Source of the DNA: Desulfacinum hydrothermale DSM 13146
GTDB lineage: Bacteria; Desulfobacterota; Syntrophobacteria; Syntrophobacterales; DSM-9756
Reading direction: 5' to 3'
Length of the DNA stretch: 64,000 nucleotides
Assembly: GCF_900176285.1 (NCBI RefSeq)
Contig: NZ_FWXF01000012.1
Span: 1-64,000, forward strand
This document shows, piece by piece, positions 6,763-15,693 of this stretch. The translations under genes and the position numbers were made by a program. Positions within the stretch are counted from its first letter, which is position 1; each line of letters starts with the position of its first letter. Below the pieces are notes generated by a model. That model was not told the origin of the DNA, made no database searches, and was given only the letters and a program-made list of their open reading frames with translations.

Positions 6763-9048
6763 TTGCACGCACCGAGCGGATTTCATACTTTAACCGGTCC
6801 CATTCCCCCGACTTACCTGGAGCGGCTCCTCACCGCTTTGCAGGCCGTCAACCAGGCCGTTGCCCTTGAAGACGATCCCCAGGTCCTGGCCCAGGCCGTC
6901 TGCCGATGCCTTCGCGAAAAGGGCGTTTTCTCCCGCTGCGCCTTGGTGTTTCTGGACGAGGAAAAGCGCCCCTCGGCCTTGGCGCGAGAGGGCTTCCCCG
7001 GTTCTCTGGATCCCCGGACCGAGACGCCGGACGCGCCTTTGGAGTGGCCACCCTGCTTTGTCCAAGCGCAGGAATCCCATCCCTGGAAAACCATCTGTCC
7101 CCCCAAAAAGCGCTGCAGCGCCTGCCCCTTTGCGGACGAGGAGTGTGATAGCTGCGATCTGGTCGTGAGCTTGGAACCGGAAGGAGGCGTCACGGGCTTC
7201 TTGGCAGCCAACTTCCTTCCGGAAACCCCTTGGGAAACCCCCTTGGCCATGCTTATCGGCGAGCTGGCCCGAAGTCGCCTGACCGCCTTTCATAGCCGGA
7301 TGGAAAGAAGAAAATCCCAGAAGGCCTGGCAAGAGCTGGATGAGAAGGAGCGTTTCCTGAAGACCCTTTTCCGCGCCCTTCCCGTTGGGGTCGGCGTGAT
7401 ATCCGACCGGCGTTTCACGTTTGTGAACGAACGACTGTGCCGCATGCTCGGATACGGGAAAGAAGAGCTGGTGGGCCAAAGTTCGCTTTGCTGCTATGCG
7501 GACGAAGCGGAATTTGAAAGGGCCGGAAAGACCATCTACAAGCACATCCAAGAGAAGGGAACGGGCATGACCCGTACCCGTGGCAAGAGGCGCGACGGCA
7601 CCATCTTCCACGCCCTGCTGGCCTACGCACCCATGGATAGGCAACATCCGCACCAAAATGTGGTTTTCTCCGTCCTGGACATCACCCGCTACACGGAGGC
7701 GCTGGAGAGGGCCCAACAGCTGGAACACAGCCTGCTCCGGGCCCAAAAGATGGAAGCTTTGGGAACCTTGGCGGGCGGCATCGCCCATGACTTCAACAAC
7801 ATCTTGTCCGCCATCATGGGCTATGCCGACCTGGTTCTCCTGGACTGTCCGCCGGAAGGAGAGCTTTGCCGGAACGCGGAACAGATCCGGAAGGCCGGCA
7901 TGCGGGCCAAGGACCTGGTGCAACAGATTCTATCCATCAGCCGCCAGCACCCGGGAGAAACAGAACGGCTTTGGATCGTCCCTTTGGTGAAGGAAGTCAT
8001 CAAATTCATGCGCGCGGCCCTTCCGCCCACGATCGCCATCGAGCAAGACCTGCAAGACAGGGACGCTTGCGTGGAAGCCGATCCCACCGAGATCCATCAG
8101 GTGCTCCTGAATCTGTGCACCAATGCGGGCCACGCCATGCGCAAAACGGGGGGAAGGCTGCGCCTTTCCGTCCGATCCACCCAGGTGGACCACCAAGTCC
8201 CTGTGGCCATCTCCACCTTGAATCCCGGCAGCTATGTGGAAATCCGAGTGGAAGACACCGGTGAAGGGATGACGAAACACGTCCTGGAACGGGCCTTCGA
8301 TCCCTACTTCACCACCAAGTCCCCCGGAGAAGGAACGGGGCTGGGTCTGGCGAGCGTTCAGACCATCGTGCGAAAGCATGGAGGAGCCATCGACGTGGCC
8401 TCCCAGCCCGGAGAGGGAACGGTCTTTACCGTCTATCTGCCCCGAAAAGAAAAGGCGGAACTGGATCGGGACGAAGCGGAAAAACCGGTTCTACCGCACG
8501 GCAAGGAGCGGATTGTTTTGGTGGACGACGAGCCGGAGTTCCTGGACATGGCCAGGCAAGTTTTGGAGAAACTAGGCTACGCGGTTCGTGCTTTTGAACT
8601 CCCCGAACCTTGCCTCCAAGCGATCCTGGAAGGCCCGGACAACGTGGATCTCCTGGTGACGGACCTCCTGATGCCGGAGATGACGGGGGACCGCTTGGCC
8701 CTGGAAGTCAATCAACAATTTCCGGATCTTCCCATTCTTCTCATTACCGGCCATTTGGAGGAGATCAACATGCAGGAGATGCGAAGGATCGGTATTCACT
8801 CGGTTCTCAGAAAGCCCTTTACGACCGAAGAACTGGCTTTCGCCGTTCGCAAGACCCTGGACGCCTGCACCAAAGCGCAACTCAAACAAAAAGCTGAAGG
8901 GAATGGCCCGCCGGCGCTCTCTCAAAATGGTTCCAAACAAAAAGCCGACCCCAAAGGGATCGGCTTTTTGTTTGATCGTTTTTTGGTGGGCCGTGCAGGA
9001 CTCGAACCTGCGACTCTCTGCTTAAAAGGCAGATACTCTACCAACTGA
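6763..9048 (+). CDS. Hybrid sensor histidine kinase with C-terminal receiver; frame runs into tRNA-Lys antisense
   Basis: 761 residues to the in-frame stop. Order: a GAF-like sensor (about 5-175) with a Cys-rich insert (CPPKKRCSACPFADEECDSC), a PAS domain (about 195-310), dimerisation/phosphoacceptor (GGIAHDFNN, His342), HATPase (NLCTNAGHAM, VEDTGEGM, GEGTGLGL) and a receiver (IVLVDDEPEF, phospho-Asp634 in VTDLLMPEMTG). No membrane spans are seen, so it is likely cytosolic. The TTG at 6763 is chosen because AAAGGAG sits eight bases ahead; the frame is open to 6712. The receiver ends near residue 710. An intrinsic terminator (8939-8969) lies inside the frame before the stop at 9046-9048, and the last residues (VGRAGLEPATLCLKGRYSTN) are the antisense of tRNA-Lys. 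No output partner is adjacent. Confidence 0.85.
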   Translation: MHAPSGFHTLTGPIPPTYLERLLTALQAVNQAVALEDDPQVLAQAVCRCLREKGVFSRCALVFLDEEKRPSALAREGFPGSLDPRTETPDAPLEWPPCFVQAQESHPWKTICPPKKRCSACPFADEECDSCDLVVSLEPEGGVTGFLAANFLPETPWETPLAMLIGELARSRLTAFHSRMERRKSQKAWQELDEKERFLKTLFRALPVGVGVISDRRFTFVNERLCRMLGYGKEELVGQSSLCCYADEAEFERAGKTIYKHIQEKGTGMTRTRGKRRDGTIFHALLAYAPMDRQHPHQNVVFSVLDITRYTEALERAQQLEHSLLRAQKMEALGTLAGGIAHDFNNILSAIMGYADLVLLDCPPEGELCRNAEQIRKAGMRAKDLVQQILSISRQHPGETERLWIVPLVKEVIKFMRAALPPTIAIEQDLQDRDACVEADPTEIHQVLLNLCTNAGHAMRKTGGRLRLSVRSTQVDHQVPVAISTLNPGSYVEIRVEDTGEGMTKHVLERAFDPYFTTKSPGEGTGLGLASVQTIVRKHGGAIDVASQPGEGTVFTVYLPRKEKAELDRDEAEKPVLPHGKERIVLVDDEPEFLDMARQVLEKLGYAVRAFELPEPCLQAILEGPDNVDLLVTDLLMPEMTGDRLALEVNQQFPDLPILLITGHLEEINMQEMRRIGIHSVLRKPFTTEELAFAVRKTLDACTKAQLKQKAEGNGPPALSQNGSKQKADPKGIGFLFDRFLVGRAGLEPATLCLKGRYSTN
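8939..8969. terminator. Bidirectional terminator between kinase gene and tRNA-Lys
   Basis: AAAAAGCCGA and TCGGCTTTTT form a ten-base stem around CCCCAAAGGGA, with A/T tails on both sides, so it can stop transcription from both directions. It terminates tRNA-Lys on the minus strand. On the plus strand it lies within the kinase frame. Confidence 0.85.
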
Positions 9049-9059
9049 GTTAACGGCCC
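8984..9059 (-). tRNA. tRNA-Lys (UUU), CCA encoded
   Basis: On the minus strand the acceptor GGGCCGT pairs with ACGGCCC, the D arm is AACTCAGTTGGTAGAGT, the anticodon loop CTTTTAA gives UUU, and the T arm is GCAGGTTCGAGTCCTGC. CCA is encoded at 8984-8986. The kinase reading frame overlaps it on the opposite strand. Confidence 0.95.
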
Positions 9060-9099
9060 TTTGGTTGCTCTCGGCATCCCGCCTTGGCAAAGACGGGGT

Positions 9100-9128
9100 T
9101 TCCTAACACGATCCCCAGGGCCTGTCAA
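9100..9128 (-). promoter_or_regulatory. Promoter of tRNA-Lys
   Basis: On the minus strand TTGACA (9123-9128), 17-base spacer, TAGGAA (9100-9105). About 40 bases of leader separate the -10 box from the tRNA 5' end at 9059. Confidence 0.7.
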
Positions 9129-9169
9129 GGCGCAATTCCATGCCTTGCGGGCATCTCAAGCCCATGGAA

Positions 9170-10414
9170 TCACTGGTCTATGGACACCCAAACACCCTTG
9201 GTCAAGGCAGCCAGGCTGTAGGTACGAATCACTTTTCCCGGCCCGTCCAGACGGAAGGGGCCGCCAACGCCCTCCCCGGAAGCGTTCTCCACTTCCCCGG
9301 AAAGAAGCCCGGCGCCAAAAGCCTCTCGAGATGCGCCGGCCGCGCCCACCTGGGCGGCGATCCACCGGGCGCAATCGTAGCCCGCGCGGGACAACCATCC
9401 GGGTTCCTTCCAGTAGCTGCGGCGATAGGCCTGGCGAAAGGCCGCATCGCTCTCCCCGTTGACCTTCACCGTCAGCGGAAGCACGAAACGGACGCGATCC
9501 ATCACTCCCGAGAAAAGATCCGCCACGTAATCCATCCCGAAGGTGTGGGGCACGAAGTAGAGACCACGGTAGCCGGCCGATTCAAGGGCCGCCACCACAT
9601 CCGCCGCCCAGGCGGGCGAACCGGCAAGAAGGATCTTCTGGGACTGTTTCGGCAGGTCTGGGGGCGGCAGCTCTCCCGGATTCAGGACCACGCGATGAAC
9701 GGAAAGACCCCGCTCTTGCGCCTGCCGTCGAAAGTGGGAGGAAAAGAAGGTCCCATAGGCACTGGGTTCCTCGACGACGGTCATGTCCCCTTTCCCGTAG
9801 CGCTCCACGATCAGTCGAGCCGCCTCGCGGGCCTCCGCCTCGTCGGAGCCGAGAAAGGAGAGCAGGTGCTCATCGGCGGCGAGCCGCTGGTGGGTGTTCG
9901 CCACGGACACCACCACAACCCCGGCCGAGGCGGCCCGGCGGGTCAAGGCCTCCAGGCGTTCCACCGGCAGGTGCACCAGCAGGGCGTAAAGATCCGGTTC
10001 CTTCAGCCGCCGAGCCAGCTTTTCCTCCAAGACTTGGGGCTCCTGCCATCCGTCCAGAAAATCCAGCTGGGGGCCGTCCGGAAGCCATTCCTTCCGAGCC
10101 AGTTCCATCCCCTGGCGAATCCTTTCCCCTTGCCCGGCAAACGGCCCGCTCAAGGGCAAGACGGCAAGGATCCTTCTTCGCTCGGGCACGGGTGCGCGCT
10201 TTTGTTCCGGACCTTGGGAGCCCCCCGATCCAGAGTCCGGACCTTCACCGGGGATCGACTCCACCGACGCCGGCTTGGGGGACCCGTCCGGGGGCGGAGG
10301 GGCATGGGAACCCAGCCACCACCAGCCCAGGCCCACGACAAGGATCAGGAGCAGAACCCGGCGTCCCCAGCGCCGTTTCTTCGGCCGCCACAAAGGGGTG
10401 CCACGGCCCGTCAT
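9170..10414 (-). CDS. Membrane-anchored periplasmic binding protein (type I, Leu/Ile/Val-like)
   Basis: 414 residues. A basic start (RPKKRRWGRR) is followed by one membrane span (VLLLILVVGLGWWWLG), then a Pro/Ser/Gly-rich linker to about residue 75. The rest is a type I periplasmic-binding fold: ILAVLPLSGPFAGQGERIRQGMELA, GVVVVSVANTHQRL, HLLSFLGSDEAEAREAARLIVERYG, SQKILLAGSPAWAADVV and SRAGYDCARWIAAQV. There is no lipobox, so it probably stays anchored by the span. LppC/LpoA-like and amino-acid-binding proteins share this fold; the ligand is unknown. Its ATG overlaps the stop of der (ATGA, 10411-10414), so it is translationally coupled and is the last gene of the rpsB-der operon. Confidence 0.75.
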   Translation of the reverse strand: MTGRGTPLWRPKKRRWGRRVLLLILVVGLGWWWLGSHAPPPPDGSPKPASVESIPGEGPDSGSGGSQGPEQKRAPVPERRRILAVLPLSGPFAGQGERIRQGMELARKEWLPDGPQLDFLDGWQEPQVLEEKLARRLKEPDLYALLVHLPVERLEALTRRAASAGVVVVSVANTHQRLAADEHLLSFLGSDEAEAREAARLIVERYGKGDMTVVEEPSAYGTFFSSHFRRQAQERGLSVHRVVLNPGELPPPDLPKQSQKILLAGSPAWAADVVAALESAGYRGLYFVPHTFGMDYVADLFSGVMDRVRFVLPLTVKVNGESDAAFRQAYRRSYWKEPGWLSRAGYDCARWIAAQVGAAGASREAFGAGLLSGEVENASGEGVGGPFRLDGPGKVIRTYSLAALTKGVWVSIDQ

Positions 10415-11745
10415 GAGCGGTTCTCCCCACGCCGGGCGCGCTCCCGGAAGAGAAGACGAATGGGGGTCTTGTCCATCCCGAAGGCCTCCCGAAACTGGTT
10501 GGTGAGAAATCTTTGGTAGGAAAAGTGGACCCGATCCGGGTAGTTGCAAAAGAGCACGAAGGTGGGCGGACGGGTGGAGGGCTGGGTGGCGTAATAGAAC
10601 TTGAGGCGCCTGCCGGACACCAACGGCGGTTCATGCTTTTCCAGGGCGTCCGCAAGGACCCGATTGACCATTCCCGTGTTCACACGAAGGTTGTACTGGT
10701 CGAAGACTTCCAGGATCGAGGGAAGCACACGGGACACGCGTTTGCCCTTGAGAGCGCTGATGGTGAGGATAGGGGCAAAGGGCAGGAAGCGGAAGCGGTC
10801 CCGCAGATCCTGCATGAACATCCGGATGCGTTTGAGGTCCTTTTCAAAGGCGTCCCACTTGTTGACCGCGATGACGCACCCGCGCCCCCTTTCCTGAATG
10901 GTGCCGCCGATGTGCAGGTCCTGGTCGGTCACCCCCTCCACGGCGTCCACCATCAGCACCGCCACATGACTCCGATCGATACTATCCAACGCCTTGATGA
11001 CACTCAGCTTTTCCAGCTTTTCCCGGGTTTTCCCCTTGCGTCGGATCCCCGCCGTGTCGATGAGCACGAAACGGCGCCCCTCCCACTCCAGAGGGGTATC
11101 CACGGCATCCCGGGTCGTTCCCGGCACGGGGCTGACGATCACCCGCTGTTCGCCCAAAAGGGCGTTCACCAGTGTGGATTTTCCCGCGTTGGGCCGCCCC
11201 ACCACGGAAACCCGCACCGGCGGATCGGGGTCCTGGGGATCGTCGGCCCATTCTTCCGGCAGAGCCGCAATCACATCTTCCAGGAGCTCCCGAACTCCAT
11301 AGCCATGGGCCGCGCTCACACTGTAGAGCCGATCGGTACCCAGGCCGAAGAATTCCGCGGCGTGGATCTCCTGTTCCCGCCCGTCCACCTTGTTGACGGC
11401 GTAGAAGACCGGCTTATCAGAGCGGCGAAGGATGTTCACCAGTTCTTCGTCTCCAGGATGCAGCCCCGCTTTGGCATCGGCCAAAAAGATAATCGCGTCC
11501 GCCTCGTCCAGGGCCAGCAGCACCTGGCGGCGGGTTTGCTCAGCAAAGTCGGTGGGATCTCCGCTCAAGAACCCCCCCGTGTCCATGAGCACAAAGCGGC
11601 GCCCTTCCACTTCCACGGAAGTGGTCAGGCGGTCCCGGGTCACACCGGGGAAGTCGTCCACCAGGGCCTGGCGTCTCCGGCAGATTCTATTGAAAAGAGT
11701 GGATTTGCCCACGTTGGGGCGTCCCACGATGGCCACTACGGACAT
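10411..11745 (-). CDS. der: Ribosome biogenesis GTPase Der (EngA)
   Basis: 444 residues, normal for Der. Two tandem GTPase domains are visible: GRPNVGKST at 8-16 with NKVDGRE, and GRPNAGKST near 180 with VNKWDAFEKD and the switch region DTAGIRRKGKTREKLEKLSV. A C-terminal KH-like domain ends in the typical RFRFLPFAPILTISALKG and PTFVLFCNYPDRVHFSYQRFL. Der acts in assembly of the 50S subunit. The ATG at 11745 has GGAG upstream; the frame is open further but that text is antisense/out-of-frame to the preceding gene. It overlaps the upstream YkgJ-like gene by ten bases. Confidence 0.97.
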   Translation of the reverse strand: MSVVAIVGRPNVGKSTLFNRICRRRQALVDDFPGVTRDRLTTSVEVEGRRFVLMDTGGFLSGDPTDFAEQTRRQVLLALDEADAIIFLADAKAGLHPGDEELVNILRRSDKPVFYAVNKVDGREQEIHAAEFFGLGTDRLYSVSAAHGYGVRELLEDVIAALPEEWADDPQDPDPPVRVSVVGRPNAGKSTLVNALLGEQRVIVSPVPGTTRDAVDTPLEWEGRRFVLIDTAGIRRKGKTREKLEKLSVIKALDSIDRSHVAVLMVDAVEGVTDQDLHIGGTIQERGRGCVIAVNKWDAFEKDLKRIRMFMQDLRDRFRFLPFAPILTISALKGKRVSRVLPSILEVFDQYNLRVNTGMVNRVLADALEKHEPPLVSGRRLKFYYATQPSTRPPTFVLFCNYPDRVHFSYQRFLTNQFREAFGMDKTPIRLLFRERARRGENRS

Positions 11746-12434
11746 GGTCTGATTCTCCGTATCCACCGGGACATGACCGCATCTCGGTGTCGTTTCGGTC
11801 TTATGAAAGCCGGCATGGTTTCCACCAGCCGGCGGATCGTTCGTCGGGTCACGGGCGGAACCGCGCGGTTCGAAGCCCGTTCCACTGCCACCTCGGCCTT
11901 GAGCGCCCGGCATTCGTCGGCCTCGAAGATACGGCAGGGATTGGGGCGCCTGGGATGAATGGCGCAGGCGCTCCGCCCTCGAGCCCTGTCCTCCAGGAGG
12001 AACGGGCAGAAACGGTGTCCCGGCCCCAGCCCCTCCCGAAAAAGTCTTTTCCAGGCATCCGAAAGGCCGGGAGCGCTGGAAAAATCCGGATATCCGCTGG
12101 CGATCTCGCAACACATGCCGCAACGATCGCAATAGGCTTCGATCGGTTCCTCGCGGGCGCCGGCACGGCCGGCAGCGTCGTTTCCCTCGCCGTTCTGCCC
12201 CTCGGCGTTCACATCCTGCGTCAACTCCACGAACCAGCACGCCCTCTGCCCCACCACGCTCGCCCAAAGGGCCCGCCGGTATCGCACCGGTCGTCGGGCG
12301 TCCTGGCCTTCCTGGATCAGCCGGGCCAGGTTCCTTTCCAGATAGGTGAGGGGAAAGGCGCGGTGGCGCAGAATACGGTGCCATCCCCGCGCCGACCTTC
12401 GCGTTTTCATGCCTGGACGTGGTCTGGAATGCAT
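11736..12434 (-). CDS. YkgJ-family Cys-cluster (zinc/iron-chelating) protein
   Basis: 232 residues. The centre has CDRCGMCCEIASGYPDF, the CxxCxxCC cluster of the YkgJ family, with further cysteines at RFCPFLLEDRARGRSACAIH and PNPCRIFEADECR. Family members are thought to bind a metal or Fe-S centre; no reaction is known. The N-terminal 90 residues are basic and unlike the family. Start sites at 12434 (ATG) and 12410 (ATG) both have weak ribosome-binding sites; 12434, which is 17 bases after the tsaB stop, is taken. It sits between tsaB and der. Confidence 0.7.
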   Translation of the reverse strand: MHSRPRPGMKTRRSARGWHRILRHRAFPLTYLERNLARLIQEGQDARRPVRYRRALWASVVGQRACWFVELTQDVNAEGQNGEGNDAAGRAGAREEPIEAYCDRCGMCCEIASGYPDFSSAPGLSDAWKRLFREGLGPGHRFCPFLLEDRARGRSACAIHPRRPNPCRIFEADECRALKAEVAVERASNRAVPPVTRRTIRRLVETMPAFIRPKRHRDAVMSRWIRRIRPCP

Positions 12435-12450
12435 GAAAGGCACCGATCTG

Positions 12451-13155
12451 TCAAGCAAGGGAGCGGGCCAGATGGGGGTGGTTGATTTCCGCTTCGGACG
12501 GACGGATGTAGGTGGGCACAATTTCCGCTGGATTCGTTGGAACCCCCGCCGCCAGTTTTTTCAAGGCGATCCGACCCACATGGGCCGCCCGAATCCCGTG
12601 GTAGGCGGGCCCGGGATCCAGCAGTCGATCGCCCAGGCGCTTTCGCAACATCGATCCATATTCCAGCCACCCGTCCCCGCAGACCCAGACGGGTTCCTGC
12701 ACCCATTCGAGCACCGCCTCCGGAGACAGCGCCGACGGGGGGCGTTCCTCGATCAGCTCCTCCGGAGCCTTGGGCCGATACAAGGCTGCGTAGATTTCCT
12801 TTTTCCGGGCGTCCACCATGGGACAGACCGGGAGCGAGGACACCGCCAACGGAGCGGCCAGCGCTTCCAAGGTGGTAACACCGCAAAGGGGCTTACCCAG
12901 GGCCCACGCCATGGCCTTCAGGGTGCTCAACCCGATGCGTATGCCGGTGAAGCTTCCCGGGCCCACCGTGACGGCGAAGGCGTCCACCTCCTCCAGATCC
13001 CAGCCGGCATCGCCCAGGATGCGATCCACGCCGGCAAGCAGTCGCCGGTTGTGGGTTTGGGCCGACACCAGCGACCACTCGGCCACCACGCGTTCTTCCG
13101 TGCAGAGGGCCACGCTGCCCGAAAGGGTTGAAGTGTCCACCGCTAGAATCTTCAT
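12451..13155 (-). CDS. tsaB: tRNA threonylcarbamoyladenosine (t6A) protein TsaB
   Basis: 234 residues. ILAVDTSTLSGSVALC at the start is the actin-like phosphate loop, followed by SAQTHNRRLLAGVDRIL and VGPGSFTGIRIGLSTLKAMAWAL, the TsaB signature. CPMVDARKKEIYAALY is the other conserved block. TsaB is an inactive relative of TsaD that supports TsaD and TsaE in making t6A37 on ANN-decoding tRNAs. The C-terminus (IVPTYIRPSEAEIN) matches the family end. The ATG at 13155 was preferred over the frame start at 13188 because homology begins at MKILAVD. Confidence 0.93.
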   Translation of the reverse strand: MKILAVDTSTLSGSVALCTEERVVAEWSLVSAQTHNRRLLAGVDRILGDAGWDLEEVDAFAVTVGPGSFTGIRIGLSTLKAMAWALGKPLCGVTTLEALAAPLAVSSLPVCPMVDARKKEIYAALYRPKAPEELIEERPPSALSPEAVLEWVQEPVWVCGDGWLEYGSMLRKRLGDRLLDPGPAYHGIRAAHVGRIALKKLAAGVPTNPAEIVPTYIRPSEAEINHPHLARSLA

Positions 13156-13212
13156 CTGTCCATATTCCGTCGTATCTCGCCGGCCCAAAGGTGTTTTCGG
13201 TACGCTTCGGCT

Positions 13213-13240
13213 AGGAGCTTGTCCGAGAAGGCCCAGCTCC
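13213..13240 (-). repeat. Solo end of interspersed repeat family, palindromic, at the rseP stop
   Basis: On the plus strand TAGGAGCT (13212-13219), TGTCCGAGAAGGCCC, AGCTCCTA (13235-13242) form an inverted repeat. The 24 bases AGGAGCTTGTCCGAGAAGGC onward match the ends of the repeats at 39824 and 48980. Its right edge coincides with the TAG stop of rseP (13240-13242 on the minus strand). It may also act as a hairpin between rseP and tsaB. Confidence 0.65.
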
Positions 13241-14334
13241 TAAGGAGCCGGAACACCGGGGCCTTTGGGCAGCAGCCGCATGATGTCGTTGTAGAAGACG
13301 AACACCATGAGCACGATGAGCACGAAGAGCCCCACTTTTTGAGCCAACTCCACCTTGCGCACGCTGATGGGGCGGCCCAGCATCGCTTCCAACAAGAAGA
13401 AGAAGATGTGTCCTCCGTCCAGAACCGGGATGGGAAGCAGGTTCAGGATCGCCAGGTTGATGCTGATGAGCCCCATGAAGTGCAGGAAGTTCATGAGCCC
13501 TTCCTGGGCCTGCTGTCCCGCCATCTGGGCGATCAGGATGGGCCCGCCCAGCGTTTCCATGGGCAACACCCGCTCAATCAGCTTCACGATGGTCAGGAAG
13601 AAGAGCTTGCTCAAGGTCCAGGTCTGTTCCAGGCTGTAGTAGAGGGCCTTGAAGGGATTGATCCGTTCCACTCGGTAAGATCCCGCCGCCGTGATCCCGA
13701 TGACGGGCCTTTGAATCGGCTCTCCGAAGATGTTTTTCACTTCCTGGACCTGGGGAGTGACCCTAAAGTGCAACACCTCGCCGTTTCGTTCCACCATCAC
13801 GTCCAGAGGCCGGGTGCCCTCCTGCTGGATCGTTTCGGACAGGGCGTCCCAGTCCTCCAGCTCCTTTCCGTTGATGGAAAGGACCTTATCGCCGGGCTGC
13901 AGCCCGGCCTGGGCGGCGGGAGAGGCTTTCGTCACGGTACCGATTTCCGTGGTCAGATGCGGCAGGCCGAAGACGCCGAAAACCACGGCAAAGAGGACAA
14001 TCGCCAGGACCACGTTGGAAAGGGGACCGGCCAAAACGATGGCCAATCGCTTCTTGACCGGCTGATGGGAAAAGCTCCGTTCCCTATCGGCCTCCTCCAC
14101 TTCTTCTTCCGGATCCTCGCCCAGCATCTTCACATAGCCGCCCAGGGGCACCGCAGACACGCAGTAGTCCGTCTCTCCCCGTTGAATGCCGAAGACCCTG
14201 GGCCCGAAACCAAGGGAGAAGCGGAGCACGGTCACGCCGGCCCAGCGCGCCACCAGAAAGTGCCCCAATTCATGCACGAAGATCAAAACCCCCAGCACCA
14301 CGGCTGTGGATAGGATCGTTGTCAGCAATTCCAT
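13240..14334 (-). CDS. rseP: RIP metalloprotease RseP (site-2 protease)
   Basis: 364 residues. Zinc site HELGH at 21-25 in the first membrane span, the conserved GFGPRVFG and VPLGGYVKMLGE blocks, one PDZ domain (about 115-195, ASPAAQAGLQPGDKVLSING), and the second active-site motif NLLPIPVLDGG in the C-terminal membrane part. E. coli RseP has two PDZ domains; this shorter single-PDZ form is common outside gammaproteobacteria. It cleaves membrane-anchored anti-sigma factors and remnant signal peptides within the inner membrane. It follows dxr by about 40 bases in the operon. Confidence 0.96.
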   Translation of the reverse strand: MELLTTILSTAVVLGVLIFVHELGHFLVARWAGVTVLRFSLGFGPRVFGIQRGETDYCVSAVPLGGYVKMLGEDPEEEVEEADRERSFSHQPVKKRLAIVLAGPLSNVVLAIVLFAVVFGVFGLPHLTTEIGTVTKASPAAQAGLQPGDKVLSINGKELEDWDALSETIQQEGTRPLDVMVERNGEVLHFRVTPQVQEVKNIFGEPIQRPVIGITAAGSYRVERINPFKALYYSLEQTWTLSKLFFLTIVKLIERVLPMETLGGPILIAQMAGQQAQEGLMNFLHFMGLISINLAILNLLPIPVLDGGHIFFFLLEAMLGRPISVRKVELAQKVGLFVLIVLMVFVFYNDIMRLLPKGPGVPAP

Positions 14335-14373
14335 GTCCTCCTTCCCGCGTGAGTCCGTCGCCCTCCCGGGCTC

Positions 14374-15561
14374 TTAGAGCGCCTGGGCGCTTGGGGCATA
14401 GCCCCTGTGGAGCACGAAATCCCGCGCCTTTTCCCGCGCCCACCGATCGGCATCCAGGATCCGCTCCACGCTGTCGGCCGGCTCCACCGGATGGGCGGCC
14501 ATCACTTCTTCAATGAGACGCGGGATGTCCATGAATCCCAGAGCCCCGTCCAGAAAGGCCTGAACGGCCACCTCGTTGGCTGCATTGAGCACGGCCGGCA
14601 GGGTTCCGCCCGCCTCGGCCGCTTCATAGGCCAAGCGAAGACAAGGAAAGGCCTCCATATCCGGTGGATGAAAGGTCAGGGTCCCCAGGTCGAAGAGATC
14701 CAGGGTGGGAGCCGACACCGGCAGGCGATCGGGATAAGACAGGGCGTAAGCGATGGGAATCTTCATGTCCGGCACGCCCATCTGGGCGATGACCGATCCG
14801 TCCACATATTCCACCATGGAATGGATGATGCTCTCCGGGTGAATGTGCACGTGGATGGTCTCCACAGGCACCTGGAACAGCCAGTGCGCCTCGATGACCT
14901 CCAGGCCCTTGTTCATGAGGGTGGCCGAATCGATGGTGATCTTGGGGCCCATGGCCCAGTTGGGATGACGCAGCGCCGCTTGGGGGGTCACCGATTCCAG
15001 CCGCTCCGCCGTGCTGCCGAAAAAGGGACCTCCGGAGGCTGTGAGCAGGATCCGCTTGAGCGCTTTTTTGGGATTTCCCTGCAGGGCCTGGAAGATGGCA
15101 CTGTGCTCGCTGTCCACGGGAAAAAGCCGCACGCCCCGGCGCCCCACCCGCTCCATGACCACCTGACCGGCGATGACCAGGGTTTCCTTGTTGGCCAGGG
15201 CGATATCCTTGCCCGCGTCGATGGCCGCCAGGGTGGGCAACAAGCCGGCCGCCCCCACGATCGCGGACACCACCATGTGAGCGGAGTCCAGGGTGGCCAC
15301 ACGCCGGTAACCTTCCGGGCCCCACAGGATCTCCGGGTGCGGATCGTCGGGCCCCAAAAGCCCGGCCAGCTCGCCGGCCGCCGTTTCATCCAGAACGGCC
15401 ACACACAGGGGGCGAACGGCGCGGATTTGGTCCGCCAGGAGGCGCACATTGCGCCCGGCGCCCAAGCCCACCACCTGGAACGCGTCCGGAAACTGGCCGA
15501 CCACCTCCAGGGTACTGACCCCGATGGAGCCGGTGCTGCCAAGGATTGTGAGTCGTTTCAT
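14374..15561 (-). CDS. dxr: 1-deoxy-D-xylulose 5-phosphate reductoisomerase
   Basis: 395 residues. NADPH loop TILGSTGSIGVSTLEVV near the start, ALANKETLVIAG, the metal-binding PVDSEHSAIFQ, TASGGPFFG and HPNWAMGPKITIDSATLMNKGLEVIEA motifs are all present. The enzyme commits to the MEP isoprenoid pathway, feeding uppS in the same operon. The ATG at 15561 fits the family start; the upstream extension to 15654 has no similarity. cdsA ends 133 bases upstream, the largest gap in this part of the operon. Confidence 0.97.
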   Translation of the reverse strand: MKRLTILGSTGSIGVSTLEVVGQFPDAFQVVGLGAGRNVRLLADQIRAVRPLCVAVLDETAAGELAGLLGPDDPHPEILWGPEGYRRVATLDSAHMVVSAIVGAAGLLPTLAAIDAGKDIALANKETLVIAGQVVMERVGRRGVRLFPVDSEHSAIFQALQGNPKKALKRILLTASGGPFFGSTAERLESVTPQAALRHPNWAMGPKITIDSATLMNKGLEVIEAHWLFQVPVETIHVHIHPESIIHSMVEYVDGSVIAQMGVPDMKIPIAYALSYPDRLPVSAPTLDLFDLGTLTFHPPDMEAFPCLRLAYEAAEAGGTLPAVLNAANEVAVQAFLDGALGFMDIPRLIEEVMAAHPVEPADSVERILDADRWAREKARDFVLHRGYAPSAQAL

Positions 15562-15693
15562 GTCACCCGTATCTTCAAAAGATGTTCGCGGCGCCCAGAC
15601 CGCCGCGTTCTGGCTGAACCCATCCGCTCTCCGGCCCGCCCAGCAGAACCTCAAGGCCGCCGCAACGGCCCCTGGAGTGCAGATCGTTTCACG

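Noticed and set aside
11746-12384. 213-residue N-terminal extension of Der
   Set aside because: Homology begins at MSVVAIVGRPNVGKST; the extension is out-of-frame text of the YkgJ-like gene.
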